The translations under genes and the position numbers were made by a program. DNA of 34,835 nt, taken from positions 1-34,835 of the forward strand of contig JBKJVQ010000216.1 of assembly GCA_046717125.1 (NCBI GenBank), read 5' to 3'. The notes below the pieces were generated by a model. The model was not told where the DNA came from. It saw nothing but the letters and a program-made list of their open reading frames with translations, and did not search any database. Source of the DNA: JBKJVQ01 sp046717125 (GTDB lineage Bacteria > Pseudomonadota > Alphaproteobacteria > Rhizobiales > Methyloligellaceae). Positions within the stretch are counted from its first letter, which is position 1. Each line of letters begins with the position of its first letter. Below are positions 15,974 to 23,988 of this stretch, in pieces.

Positions 15974-15989
15974 ACGCCGATTTCGGCGT
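15974..15989. promoter_or_regulatory. 16-bp palindrome upstream of atpF
   Basis: ACGCCGA and TCGGCGT flank a central TT, a near-perfect palindrome 34 nt before the atpF start. It could be a protein-binding site or a short RNA hairpin in the atpF leader. No regulator is suggested by the sequence. Confidence 0.35.
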
Positions 15990-16003
15990 CAAGTCGCGCG
16001 ACC

Positions 16004-16058
16004 AAAAAAGAAAATCTAGGCCATGACCGATTGCATCGGAATCGGTCATGGCCTAGAT
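16004..16058 (-). terminator. Strong terminator-like hairpin between atp b' and b genes
   Basis: Arms 16014-16032 and 16040-16058 are perfect 19-bp complements around a 7-nt loop. Read on the minus strand, the hairpin is followed at once by a T-rich run TTTTCTTTTTT (16014-16004). The stop codon of the b' gene (16053-16055) lies inside the first arm. This is a textbook intrinsic terminator in form, yet it sits inside the F0 gene cluster, before atpF. It may act as a partial terminator or processing and stability element. Confidence 0.75.
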
Positions 16059-16529
16059 GCCCGCCACGGCTTTGTCGAGCTGGGCCTTGTCAGGCTTGAC
16101 GCCGATCAGTTGCTCCACCAGCGCCTCGGCCGTTTCGCCGGCGATGGCATCGATATGCGTCAGTGCTTCATCCTTCGCCGCCGCGATCCGGCTCTCCGCC
16201 TGATCCGTCATGGCGGATACCTGCTCATCGAGCTTCGCACGCTCGGCATCCATCTCGCTTTTCAGCGCATCACGCATTTCCTGCGCGATGGCGTGGCTCT
16301 TGGCGCGCGCTTCGGCAAGCGCCTGCTCGTAAGCCGCGATCGCCTCCTCGGTACGCTGCTTGAGCTGCGCCGCCTCGTCGAGATCGGAGTCGATCCGGCC
16401 GCGGCGCTTGTCCAGCACGGACTCGATGCCCGGCAGCGCCACACGCGCCATCAGCACGTAAAGCAGGATGAACGTGATCGCGAGCCAGATGAGCTGCGGA
16501 GCCCAGTCTGCGAGCTGAAGCTGAGGCAT
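16053..16529 (-). CDS. atpF2: ATP synthase F0 subunit b' (second b-type subunit)
   Basis: A 158-residue b-type stalk protein with one membrane helix (about 12-32, containing PQLIWLAITFILLYVLM) and a long charged helix. Its position directly after the c-subunit gene and its VALPGIESVLDKRRGRI segment identify it as the b' form, which pairs with b as a heterodimer in alphaproteobacteria and phototrophs. A GGAG site lies about 7 nt before the ATG at 16529. Its last codons and stop form the first arm of the hairpin at 16014-16058. The symbol follows common rhizobial usage. Confidence 0.92.
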   Translation of the reverse strand: MPQLQLADWAPQLIWLAITFILLYVLMARVALPGIESVLDKRRGRIDSDLDEAAQLKQRTEEAIAAYEQALAEARAKSHAIAQEMRDALKSEMDAERAKLDEQVSAMTDQAESRIAAAKDEALTHIDAIAGETAEALVEQLIGVKPDKAQLDKAVAGI

Positions 16530-16553
16530 CGGTTACTCCGCCAAGGTCAATCC

Positions 16554-16781
16554 CTAGAATACGAACAGGATGATCAGCGCAACGACAAGCCCGAACAGAC
16601 CGGTCGCTTCCGCGAGGGCGAAGCCGAGCAGCAGATTCGCAAACTGGCCGGGCGCAGCCGACGGATTGCGCAAGGCGCCGGCGAGGTAGTTGCCGAAGAT
16701 CGTGCCAATGCCGATACCGGCGCCGACGAGCGCGATCGAGGCAAGGCCTGCCCCGATCAGTTTTGCGGCTTGAGGATCCAT
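16554..16781 (-). CDS. atpE: ATP synthase F0 subunit c
   Basis: Forms the rotating membrane ring that carries protons. The 75-residue product is two hydrophobic helices joined by a polar loop containing RNP (38-40). The proton-binding acidic residue is Glu58 in FALAEATGLFG, and the first helix carries the GAGIGIGTIFG glycine motif. The ATG at 16781 follows GGGAG at about 7 nt; the in-frame extension to 16835 runs into the end of atpB and is not real. It lies between atpB (31 nt) and b' (24 nt). Confidence 0.97.
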   Translation of the reverse strand: MDPQAAKLIGAGLASIALVGAGIGIGTIFGNYLAGALRNPSAAPGQFANLLLGFALAEATGLFGLVVALIILFVF

Positions 16782-16812
16782 GATTTTCTCCCTTTGATTT
16801 CGTGCGGTTGGA

Positions 16813-17565
16813 TCAGTGATGCATGTGAAGCGCATCGTTGAGATAGATGCAGGTCAGGATCGCGAACACGTAAGCCTGCAGGAACGCGACCAGGATTTCG
16901 AGGCCGGTAAAGGCGACCATGAAGGCGAGCGGCGCCCAGCCGCCGATAAAGCCCAGCGCGATCACGAACGCTGAGAAGACTTTCAGCATCGTGTGCCCCG
17001 CCATCATGTTGGCAAAGAGACGCACCGACAGGCTGACCGGCCGCGTGAGATACGAAATCACCTCGATGACGACGAGCAGCGGCAGCAGCGCCACCGGCAC
17101 GCCGGACGGCACGAAAAACTTCAGGAAACCCGCGCCGTGCCTGGCGAAGCCGATAATCGTCACGCCGATGAACACGACGGCGGCAAGCGCGAAGGTGACG
17201 ACGATGTGGCTGGTGATCGTGAATGAGTAAGGCAGCATGCCCAGCATGTTCGCGAACAGGATGAACATGAACAGCGTGAACACGAACGGGAAATACTTCA
17301 TTCCCTCCGTGCCCACGTTGTCGCGCACCATGCTGGCGACGAATTCGTAAGAGAGCTCGACCATGGATTGAAGTCGCCCCGGCACGAGCGCGCGGGCGGA
17401 CATCCCCCAGATCGTGAAGGTCGAGACCAGAATGACGATAAGCACCATCATCAGGCCCGAATTGGTGAATGAGGCGTCGACGCCGAACAGGTCGAGCTCG
17501 AGCAGGCGCTTGATCTCGAACTGAGCCATCGGATTGGGCATCTGGCCGTCTGCTGCCGCTGCCAA
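16813..17565 (-). CDS. atpB: ATP synthase F0 subunit a
   Basis: Membrane stator subunit forming the two proton half-channels. The 250-residue product has several hydrophobic helices and the essential arginine Arg182 in SLSVRLFANMMAGH. The start is probably a TTG at 17565, 7 nt after a GGGGGA box; the first ATG is at 17541 and would give MPNPMAQFEI, closer to homologue N-termini but with a poorer ribosome site. It follows atpI by 15 nt. Confidence 0.95.
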   Translation of the reverse strand: MAAAADGQMPNPMAQFEIKRLLELDLFGVDASFTNSGLMMVLIVILVSTFTIWGMSARALVPGRLQSMVELSYEFVASMVRDNVGTEGMKYFPFVFTLFMFILFANMLGMLPYSFTITSHIVVTFALAAVVFIGVTIIGFARHGAGFLKFFVPSGVPVALLPLLVVIEVISYLTRPVSLSVRLFANMMAGHTMLKVFSAFVIALGFIGGWAPLAFMVAFTGLEILVAFLQAYVFAILTCIYLNDALHMHH

Positions 17566-17580
17566 GGCGCATCCCCCTGC

Positions 17581-17958
17581 TTATTCGGCGTCGTGTTTCC
17601 GACGCGTCTCTGTTTCGACATCGCCGCCGGTAGCGACGCTTCGGGACTGCATCTTCTTCGCGCTCCGCATCACGTTCAGGATTCCGGCTGCGGAGCCGAG
17701 GACGAAAAACACGACCAGAAAAATCGGCGACGTATCCAGCCAGCGATCGACCGCCCAGCCGATAAAGCCACCCACGATAACTCCAGCCAGAAGATCGGCG
17801 GTGATCCGAAACGCCGCACCCATCGCCGAACCGCGCTGGGCAGCCGTATCGGCTGTCGGATGGCCGCGCGCGCCCTTGATACGCGCGTCCAGCGAACGCA
17901 GCCGCTTTCGAATGGAGGCTTCATCGCCTGCGTTCGGATCGTCGCCGGGTCGAGCCAT
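17581..17958 (-). CDS. atpI: ATP synthase protein I (AtpI)
   Basis: A 125-residue small membrane protein of the AtpI/AtpQ type, with a charged N-terminal half and two transmembrane helices (the first within LLAGVIVGGFIGWAVD, the second within PIFLVVFFVLGSAAGIL), then a charged tail. AtpI assists assembly of the c-ring. The ATG at 17958 follows GGGAG at 9-10 nt; an upstream TTG at 17979 is also in frame. It is the first gene of the F0 cluster, with a promoter upstream at 18020-18049. Confidence 0.88.
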   Translation of the reverse strand: MARPGDDPNAGDEASIRKRLRSLDARIKGARGHPTADTAAQRGSAMGAAFRITADLLAGVIVGGFIGWAVDRWLDTSPIFLVVFFVLGSAAGILNVMRSAKKMQSRSVATGGDVETETRRKHDAE

Positions 17959-18019
17959 GATTTCTGGCTCCCGCGCCAATGCCGAGACTTGCGCAAACGG
18001 CTGCTTGCTGGACGCGGGT

Positions 18020-18049
18020 TTGATAGAGGAGCGCTTCGCGGCCTGTCAA
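18020..18049 (-). promoter_or_regulatory. Promoter of the atp F0 cluster
   Basis: On the minus strand TTGACA (18049-18044) and TATCAA (18025-18020) are separated by 18 nt and lie about 60 nt before the atpI start, in the gap after smc. The -35 is a perfect match to the sigma-70 consensus and the -10 matches at four of six places. This is the clearest housekeeping promoter in the window. Confidence 0.7.
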
Positions 18050-18110
18050 GGAAACGTGACCTTCGCGCGATTTGCCGCAGTTTTGGGGGGCGATCAGCGG
18101 TCGTGCTGCC

Positions 18111-21100
18111 TCACCCCGCTTCCAGATAGCGCTCCGCCTCTTCCAGATCGACCGAGACAAGCTGGCTGACGCCGCGCTCGGCCATGGTCACGCCGAACAG
18201 GCGGTGCATGCGAGCCATGGTCATCGGATGGTGGGTGATGACGAAGAAGCGCGTGTCCGTGAGCTTCGTCATCTCTTCCATGAGGTTGCAGAAGCGCTCG
18301 ACATTGGCGTCATCGAGCGGCGCGTCCACCTCGTCCAGCACGCAGATCGGCGACGGGTTGGTCAGGAACACCGCAAACATCAGCGCCAGCGCCGTTAGCG
18401 CCTTCTCGCCGCCGGAGAGAAGGGTCAGAACCTGCGCCTTTTTGCCGGGCGGCTGCGCCAAAATTTCGAGCCCGGACTCCAGCGGATCGTCCGATTCGAT
18501 GAGCTGCAATTCCGCCTGACCACCGCCGAACAGCGTCTCGAACAGGCGCTTAAAATGGCCATTGACGATGTCGAACGCCTCCAGCAGGCGCGCACGCCCG
18601 TCGCGATTGAGAGCGGCGATCCCACCCCTGAGCTTGGCGATCGCAGACACGACGTCATCGCGTTCCCGCTCCATCTCGTCGAGCTGGGTCTGAAGCGCGG
18701 TCGCCTCTTCATCCGCGCGCAGATTCACGCCGCCGAGCCGCTCGCGGTCGGCGCGGTAGCGTGCAAGTTTCTGTTCGACCTCATGCAGCGGCGGGATTTC
18801 GGCGCCCGGCGAACCACCGGCAAGCCGCAGGCAATCGTCCGGCGCGCAGTCGAGCAAATCCCGGATGGCACGCGCCTGGGCGCCGCGCCGCTCACGCGCG
18901 GCCTCAAGCCTCGTCTCGGCGCGGCCCCGCTCCTCGCCGGCCGCGGCCAGAGCCATCTGCGCCACGCGCCCGGCCTGGTCCGCCTGGCGTTGGGCGGCTT
19001 CCCCGGCGGCGAGAGCGTCGGCCGCTGTCCTTCGTTCACTTTCCGCTTTTGACAGCTCGTTCATCAGTGTCTGGCGGCGCTTTTCTATTTCGCCGGGCAA
19101 CGCATCGAGCGCGACCAGCTCGGCGCGTGTTCCGGTCTCGCGCTCAGTCAGCGCCGCGCCTTGCGCCTCGGCATCGGTCTTGCGTTTAGCCCACCGCGTT
19201 AGATCGTCGGCGATGGCTTGGAGACGTTCCCGCTTCAGCCGCCGCTCGCGCTCGACACCATCGAGGACGGACCTTGCCTCGGTGTAAGCGGACCGCGCCT
19301 CGTCCACACGGGACCGCGCGGCATCGAGTTCCTGCGCGAACCGCTCGCCGGGGGGATGGGCAACGAAAGCCTGTTGGGCAGCAGCCGCCGCTTCGCAGGC
19401 GTCGTCCAGTGCGCTGGTATTATGATCGAACGCTTCTTTCAGTCCGCCGAGCCGCGCGCTCGCGGCCTGCGCCTTGCGCTCGGCCTGCATGGCGGCATCG
19501 CGCAGTCTGCTCACTGCGTTGCTGGTGTCTCGGACTGCTTGGCGTAGGTCTTTCGCGGCCTCATCCGCCGACCGCGCCCGTATTGCCGCATTGTCGAACG
19601 CAGCATCCGAAGCGGCCGCCGCATCACGTGCGGTCTCGACCTCGCCCTGCAACACTTGCAGCCGGTTGCGTTCCGCGAAGCGGATGGCCGCCGGCGTCGG
19701 TGCTTTTGCCGCGGCGGCATAACCATCCCAGCGCCAGAGGTCGCCGGCGCGACTGACGAGGCGTTGTCCCGGCGCGAGCTGAGCCTGCAGTGCCGCGCCT
19801 TCGCCGGCATCGACGACGCCAATTTGCGACAGACGCCGCGTCAGCGCGGCCGGACCCTGAACATAAGCGGACAGCATTGCGGCGCCGGACGGCAGTGCAT
19901 GCGCCGCGCCATAATCAACAAGCACCCGCCAGTGCGCCGGAGCGTTTGCATCGTCCGGCGCATCCAGCGAATCGCCCAGCCCCGCTGCGAGCGCCGCCTC
20001 GTATCCCGGCGCGACCTTCACGAGCTCGGACACCGGCGTCCAGTCGCCGGTCGAAACGGGCGTCAGCAGCTTGGTCAGTGTCTGGATTTCAGTTTCGAGC
20101 TGACGCGCGCGCAGCCGCGTCCTGTTCGCGGCATCGCGCGCTTCAGCTTCCTCCTGCGCGGTCGTTTCGCGCTCACGTTCCGCCGCTTCGAGCGCCGTCT
20201 CGCCCTCGGCATAGCGCGCTTGAAGGTCCGTCAATTCAGCCGCAAGCCGGTCGCGCTCACCGTCCGCGGCGAGTTCCGTTTCCAGCGCTTCGAGCGCCGC
20301 ACGGGCACGGGCGACATCCGCCTGCAGAGTTTCCACCCGCCGCGCGGTCTGGTGGCGCGCTGTATCCAGCGTCTGCGTCTGCGCGCGATGTTCGGCCGCG
20401 TCCGACGTCGCTATCGAGAATGCGGCCTCGGCCTCAGTCAAGGCGTCATGCGCCGCTTCAACCCGCCCGCGCAGTGCGGTGTCGTCGGTTTCATCGGTCT
20501 GGGCATCAAGCGCCGTGCGATCCTCGGTCAGCCGCGCGATGAACGTCGCCGCCTCCTCGATCGCGGCTTCTTCGCGGTCGAGGTCGCGCCGCGCCTGCGC
20601 AAGCCGCGTCTCCAGCTCACGCCGCCGCTCCGCCGCTCGCTCGGCTTCTCGTTCCAGCCGCTCGCGCTCGACATTCAGCCGTTGCAGCACTGCCGCGCGC
20701 ACATTCTCCTCGGTGCGCAGACCAGGAATGCGATCAGCGATCCCGGCTTGCGTGCGCAGCGACTCGCTCTCGGCTTGCGTGGCGCGCGCGAGCCGCGAGA
20801 GCGCGTCGGACAGCGCCCTCTCATCCTGATCGACCGCGGCGCAGACGCCCTGCCAATTGACATGCGCGAGTAGCGCTTCCGCCTCCCGCATGCGTGTCGA
20901 GAGTTCGCGATATTTCTGCGCCTGCCGCGCCTGCCGCTTCAGGCTTTGCAACTGGCTCGCCATCTGCCCGGACAGATCCTGCAGCCGGTCGAGATTGGTC
21001 TCGGCGGCCTTCAGACGCAGCTCCGCCTCATGCCGGCGGCTGTGGAGACCGGCGATGCCGGCTGCATCTTCCAGGAGCCGCCGCCGGTCCTGCGGCTTGG

Positions 21101-21563
21101 CGTTGACGATCTCGCCGATGCGGCCCTGACGCACGAGTGCTGGCGAATGCGCGCCGGTCGCGGCATCCTCGAACAGGAGCCGGACGTCGCGGGCGCGGCA
21201 CTCCCGCCCGTTGACCTTGTAGGCCGAGCCCGCCTCGCGCTCGATTCTCCGCGAGACTTCCAGCATGTCGGCATCGTTGAGTTCCGCCGGCGCGGTGCGG
21301 TCGGAATTGTCGATGAAGATCGTCACCTCGGCGAGGTTGCGCGCGGGCCTGGTCTGCGTGCCGCCGAAGATCACGTCCTCCATGGCGGAGGCGCGCATGG
21401 ACTTGAACGAAGTCTCGCCCATCACCCAGCGAATGGCTTCGAGCAGGTTCGATTTGCCGCAGCCGTTCGGACCGACGACGCCGGTCAGTCCCGGTTCGAC
21501 CGGAATGTCGACCGGTTCGACGAAGGACTTGAATCCGAGCAGTCTGAGCCGTGTGATTTTCAT
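18111..21563 (-). CDS. smc: Chromosome segregation ATPase SMC
   Basis: Structural maintenance of chromosomes protein, 1150 residues, a usual bacterial length. The N-terminus has the Walker A loop GPNGCGKSN (31-39). Two very long Arg/Glu/Ala-rich coiled coils flank a central hinge. The C-terminal head has the ABC signature LLSGGEKALTALAL and the Walker B region VLDEVDAPLDDANVERF. It works as a dimer with ScpA and ScpB (not in this window) in compacting and separating chromosomes. The ATG at 21563 (MKITRLRLLGFKSF) is the family start; the 12 codons before it are leader. The upstream gap holds the repeat at 21594-21669. Confidence 0.97.
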   Translation of the reverse strand: MKITRLRLLGFKSFVEPVDIPVEPGLTGVVGPNGCGKSNLLEAIRWVMGETSFKSMRASAMEDVIFGGTQTRPARNLAEVTIFIDNSDRTAPAELNDADMLEVSRRIEREAGSAYKVNGRECRARDVRLLFEDAATGAHSPALVRQGRIGEIVNAKPQDRRRLLEDAAGIAGLHSRRHEAELRLKAAETNLDRLQDLSGQMASQLQSLKRQARQAQKYRELSTRMREAEALLAHVNWQGVCAAVDQDERALSDALSRLARATQAESESLRTQAGIADRIPGLRTEENVRAAVLQRLNVERERLEREAERAAERRRELETRLAQARRDLDREEAAIEEAATFIARLTEDRTALDAQTDETDDTALRGRVEAAHDALTEAEAAFSIATSDAAEHRAQTQTLDTARHQTARRVETLQADVARARAALEALETELAADGERDRLAAELTDLQARYAEGETALEAAERERETTAQEEAEARDAANRTRLRARQLETEIQTLTKLLTPVSTGDWTPVSELVKVAPGYEAALAAGLGDSLDAPDDANAPAHWRVLVDYGAAHALPSGAAMLSAYVQGPAALTRRLSQIGVVDAGEGAALQAQLAPGQRLVSRAGDLWRWDGYAAAAKAPTPAAIRFAERNRLQVLQGEVETARDAAAASDAAFDNAAIRARSADEAAKDLRQAVRDTSNAVSRLRDAAMQAERKAQAASARLGGLKEAFDHNTSALDDACEAAAAAQQAFVAHPPGERFAQELDAARSRVDEARSAYTEARSVLDGVERERRLKRERLQAIADDLTRWAKRKTDAEAQGAALTERETGTRAELVALDALPGEIEKRRQTLMNELSKAESERRTAADALAAGEAAQRQADQAGRVAQMALAAAGEERGRAETRLEAARERRGAQARAIRDLLDCAPDDCLRLAGGSPGAEIPPLHEVEQKLARYRADRERLGGVNLRADEEATALQTQLDEMERERDDVVSAIAKLRGGIAALNRDGRARLLEAFDIVNGHFKRLFETLFGGGQAELQLIESDDPLESGLEILAQPPGKKAQVLTLLSGGEKALTALALMFAVFLTNPSPICVLDEVDAPLDDANVERFCNLMEEMTKLTDTRFFVITHHPMTMARMHRLFGVTMAERGVSQLVSVDLEEAERYLEAG

Positions 21564-21593
21564 GCGGTTCCAGCGCGCCGGCTGCCCCAAACC

Positions 21594-21669
21594 CGTCATT
21601 GCGAGCGCAGCGAAGCAATCCAGATTCTTTGTTCGCTGGATTGCTTCGGCCTATGGCCTCGCAATGACG
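21594..21669. repeat. Nested palindromic repeat (REP-like) between DsbA-like gene and smc
   Basis: Outer arms CGTCATTGCGAG (21594-21605) and CTCGCAATGACG (21658-21669) are perfect 12-bp complements. Inner arms CGAAGCAATCCAG (21611-21623) and CTGGATTGCTTCG (21636-21648) are perfect 13-bp complements. This is a well-known dispersed intergenic repeat type in Bradyrhizobium-related and other alphaproteobacteria. It sits 30 nt before smc and may fold in the transcript leader. Confidence 0.88.
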
Positions 21670-21706
21670 CCCAAACGCCAGACTGTAACCGATACTGAAT
21701 TCAGCC

Positions 21707-22363
21707 TCAGGACAGGTGCGGCTCGATCATCGCCTTCACCTGCTCGTAGGTGATCGTGCCTTGAGCCTTCCGGCCGTTGATGAACAGAGTCGGCGTGCCG
21801 ATGACCCCTAGTTTCCGCCCCCGCTGCTTCACCTCGGTCAGCCCCTCGATGATCGATTGATTCGCCATGCACTTGTCAAATGTTGCGCGATCCATGCCAC
21901 GCTTGGCCGCCACGGCAAAGATGGCATCGGCGCGAACCTCCTGCGACACCCAGGCGGCCTGGTTGAACAGGAAATTGTCGTTCATCGCAAAGAACTCAGC
22001 CTCGGATACACAGCGTGCGATAATCGATGCCGCGCCCGCCGTCTTCCCGATCGGAAACTCGCGCAGCACGAAGCGGACCTTGCCCTTGTCGATATAGGCG
22101 GATTTCAGCCTCGGCAGCACGTCGCGGTGAAAGGCCCGGCAGTGCGGGCATGTCAGCGAGGCGTATTCGATGATGGTGACGGGCGCATCCGCCCGGCCCA
22201 GGCTCCGGTCCCCGAGCAGTCCCGGCTTGATCAGGAGCTGATCCTCGGCGAGCGGCTCCTGCGCCTCGGCATCCTCGCGCGCGGCCGTGCCGCAACCGGG
22301 CACGGCCAGGGCGATCATGCTCACCCCGAGCAGTCGGGACAAAATACGCCGGCTGCTGTTCAC
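21707..22363 (-). CDS. DsbA-family thiol oxidoreductase, predicted lipoprotein
   Basis: A 218-residue exported protein with a thioredoxin-like DsbA fold. The signal peptide ends in a lipobox-like VPGC (Cys24), suggesting a membrane-tethered lipoprotein. The active site is CPHC at 72-75, in ASLTCPHC, and the cis-proline loop GVIGTPTLFINGRKAQG is intact. It should form or isomerise disulphides in the periplasm. The start at 22363 is a GTG following GGGGGA. It is one of two related genes in tandem; the partner at 22550-23254 has CGAC instead. A repeat separates them, so co-transcription is uncertain. Confidence 0.88.
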   Translation of the reverse strand: MNSSRRILSRLLGVSMIALAVPGCGTAAREDAEAQEPLAEDQLLIKPGLLGDRSLGRADAPVTIIEYASLTCPHCRAFHRDVLPRLKSAYIDKGKVRFVLREFPIGKTAGAASIIARCVSEAEFFAMNDNFLFNQAAWVSQEVRADAIFAVAAKRGMDRATFDKCMANQSIIEGLTEVKQRGRKLGVIGTPTLFINGRKAQGTITYEQVKAMIEPHLS

Positions 22364-22449
22364 TCTCGATCCCCCGATCCGTCACATCTTCCCGGCCGGA
22401 GAAGGCGCGAGGAAAAAGGAGATACGAGGGCGGAGGAATGGCTTTAAAG

Positions 22450-22500
22450 GCATGATCCCGAAAAGTGGGTGCCGGTTTTCGGTAAAGATCATGCTCAAAA
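22450..22500. repeat. Rhizobial dispersed repeat (GCATGATCCCGAAAA type)
   Basis: GCATGATC at 22450-22457 pairs with GATCATGC at the right end, and CCGAAAA pairs with TTTTCGG inside, giving a long hairpin with a GTGGGTGCCGG loop region. This element (GCATGATCCCGAAAAGTGGG type) is extremely common between genes in Hyphomicrobiales. A partial copy opens the window at 1-24. It lies between the two DsbA-like genes. Confidence 0.88.
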
Positions 22501-22549
22501 AAACAGGCGGAGACCGGTTCTGATTCTATCGGGAACCGGGATCCAGCCT

Positions 22550-23254
22550 TCAACCCGCCTTGTCGAGGTAAGGCGCCATTTCCGTTTCGAGCAGTTTGAG
22601 GTCGACACCCGGCGGCGCGTCGAGCTTCTTGCCGTTGACGAAGAACGTAGGCGTCGACTCGACGCCGAACTTCGTGTTCCCCAGCTCGCGCACGGCGGCG
22701 ACGCGTTTCAACTGTTCCTCATCGCCGACGCATTTGTTGAATTCCTCCTCCGAGAAGCCGGCCTGCCGCGCGAACTGCATCAGCCGGGGCGTCGCGTCGC
22801 CCTCGCCGAAGGCCCAGGATTTCTGCGTCTCGAACAAAGCATCGACGATCGGATAGAAACGCTGCTCTCCGCCGCAACGCGCCAGCATGAAGGCGGCGGC
22901 CGCGAGCCGATCGAGAGGAAATTCGCGAAGGATCAGCTTGGCTTTACCCGTGTCGATATATTTCGACTTGAGTTCCGGATACACCAGCTTGTGGAAATTG
23001 GCGCAGGCCCCGCAGGTCATCGACGCATATTCGACGATCGTGACCGGAGCATCGGGCGAACCCATAACCATGTCCGGCAGCGGCTGGTTCTGCATCAATT
23101 CGCCGCCGCCCGCACTCGCCGAGGCGAGCGGGGTTTCTTTGGTCTCGAAAGGTTCGAAGTAGAACAGCGCGGCGATCGCGGCCACGGCGACAAAAGCGCC
23201 TCCGACGATGAGGCCGCGCCGCGACGGGCGTCCACTCTTAGCGTTCTCGGTCAT
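22550..23254 (-). CDS. DsbA-family thiol oxidoreductase, membrane-anchored
   Basis: A 234-residue protein with an N-terminal membrane anchor or signal (about 15-32) and a DsbA-like thioredoxin domain. The active site is CGAC at 81-84 in ASMTCGACANFH, and the cis-proline loop is GVESTPTFFVNGKKL. The N-terminus has SRRGLIV before the hydrophobic stretch, which resembles a Tat twin-arginine motif, but no clear cleavage site follows, so a signal anchor is as likely. The ATG at 23254 follows AAGGGAA, ruling out the longer frame to 23305. It lies 110 nt after the DUF721 gene; this neighbourhood (mutY, DUF721, DsbA, smc) recurs in related bacteria as I recall it. Confidence 0.9.
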   Translation of the reverse strand: MTENAKSGRPSRRGLIVGGAFVAVAAIAALFYFEPFETKETPLASASAGGGELMQNQPLPDMVMGSPDAPVTIVEYASMTCGACANFHKLVYPELKSKYIDTGKAKLILREFPLDRLAAAAFMLARCGGEQRFYPIVDALFETQKSWAFGEGDATPRLMQFARQAGFSEEEFNKCVGDEEQLKRVAAVRELGNTKFGVESTPTFFVNGKKLDAPPGVDLKLLETEMAPYLDKAG

Positions 23255-23364
23255 GTACAATTCCCTTGATGCGGACGCCCATAGGGCTGCGTCGTGACAC
23301 CCCAACTGATTTCACCCTGATTGCCACAGAGCGCGAAGCTGCGGAAGGGACCAAAGCTGGCCGT

Positions 23365-23883
23365 TCACACCGACTTGACGGCGTGGCCGAGCCGGGTGAG
23401 CGCGCGCAGTAGTGCCTCGGATTCGATTCCGCCAAGCTGCGGTCCGGGTTCGGTAGACCCCCGCACCGTCCGGCGCGGTGTCGGGCTGGCCGCCTGTCGG
23501 CGCGGGCGAGCCGGACCCTGGATGACACGAAGCTGCGAGATCGCGCGCCAGCCGAAATAGATATTCATGCGCTCGATGATCCGGTCGGCCTCGTGCTGGG
23601 CTTCGATCGCTCGCGGGCCCGCAACGCGAATGGTCAGTGTCGCGCCCTCCAGCCTGCGCGTCCGGTGCGTCTGTTGCTGCGGCGCGTCTTCGCCCCGCGG
23701 CCAGACGAGCCGCTCGGGCGTCGCGTAGCTCGCAAGCTCAGCGCCGACGATGTCGGGCCAGTCCTTGAGGATCGTCGCCGCCGGAAATCCGCGTGCGGCC
23801 AGAAGCGGCGCGAGCACCCGCGCGGCGATGCCGCCTGCCGTCTCGGCGGTGGAGCGATAGCGATGACGCGTGGGGGTGACCAT
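23365..23883 (-). CDS. DUF721 / DciA-like protein
   Basis: A 172-residue protein whose N-terminal half contains the DUF721 pattern: ILKDWPDIVGAELASYATPERLVWP, then a basic strand region with LTIRVAGPRAIEAQHEADRIIERMN. DUF721 includes DciA, which helps load the replicative helicase DnaB. The C-terminal 60 residues are basic and proline-rich and probably disordered. The ATG at 23883 has no good ribosome site. It is divergent from mutY across 105 nt and heads the minus-strand run towards smc, so the run is rich in chromosome-maintenance genes. The DciA role in this organism is inferred from the family. Confidence 0.82.
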   Translation of the reverse strand: MVTPTRHRYRSTAETAGGIAARVLAPLLAARGFPAATILKDWPDIVGAELASYATPERLVWPRGEDAPQQQTHRTRRLEGATLTIRVAGPRAIEAQHEADRIIERMNIYFGWRAISQLRVIQGPARPRRQAASPTPRRTVRGSTEPGPQLGGIESEALLRALTRLGHAVKSV

Positions 23884-23931
23884 TGAGTCAACCGTACATC
23901 ATCAGTCCGGCGCTGAAGGCCAGAAATTGGT

Positions 23932-23961
23932 GTCATTGCCGCGCTCGTCCCGGCAATCCAT
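23932..23961. repeat. Short REP-like hairpin upstream of mutY
   Basis: GTCATTGCCG, a short loop with CTCGTC, then CGGCAATCCAT; ATTGCCG at 23935-23941 pairs with CGGCAAT at 23951-23957. This resembles the common alphaproteobacterial element GTCATGGCCGGG...CCCGGCCATCC. It fills much of the 105-nt gap between the DUF721 gene and mutY. Confidence 0.6.
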
Positions 23962-23988
23962 AACGACGGTGCGCATAAGGCACCGAAA

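Noticed and set aside
19656..20873. Plus-strand open frame (405 codons) opposite smc
   Set aside because: Arg-rich composition produced by the coiled-coil codons of smc; not a gene.
23937..23965. TTGCCG-N17-CATAAC as a mutY promoter
   Set aside because: Both hexamers belong to or abut the REP-like hairpin, so the match is better explained by the repeat.
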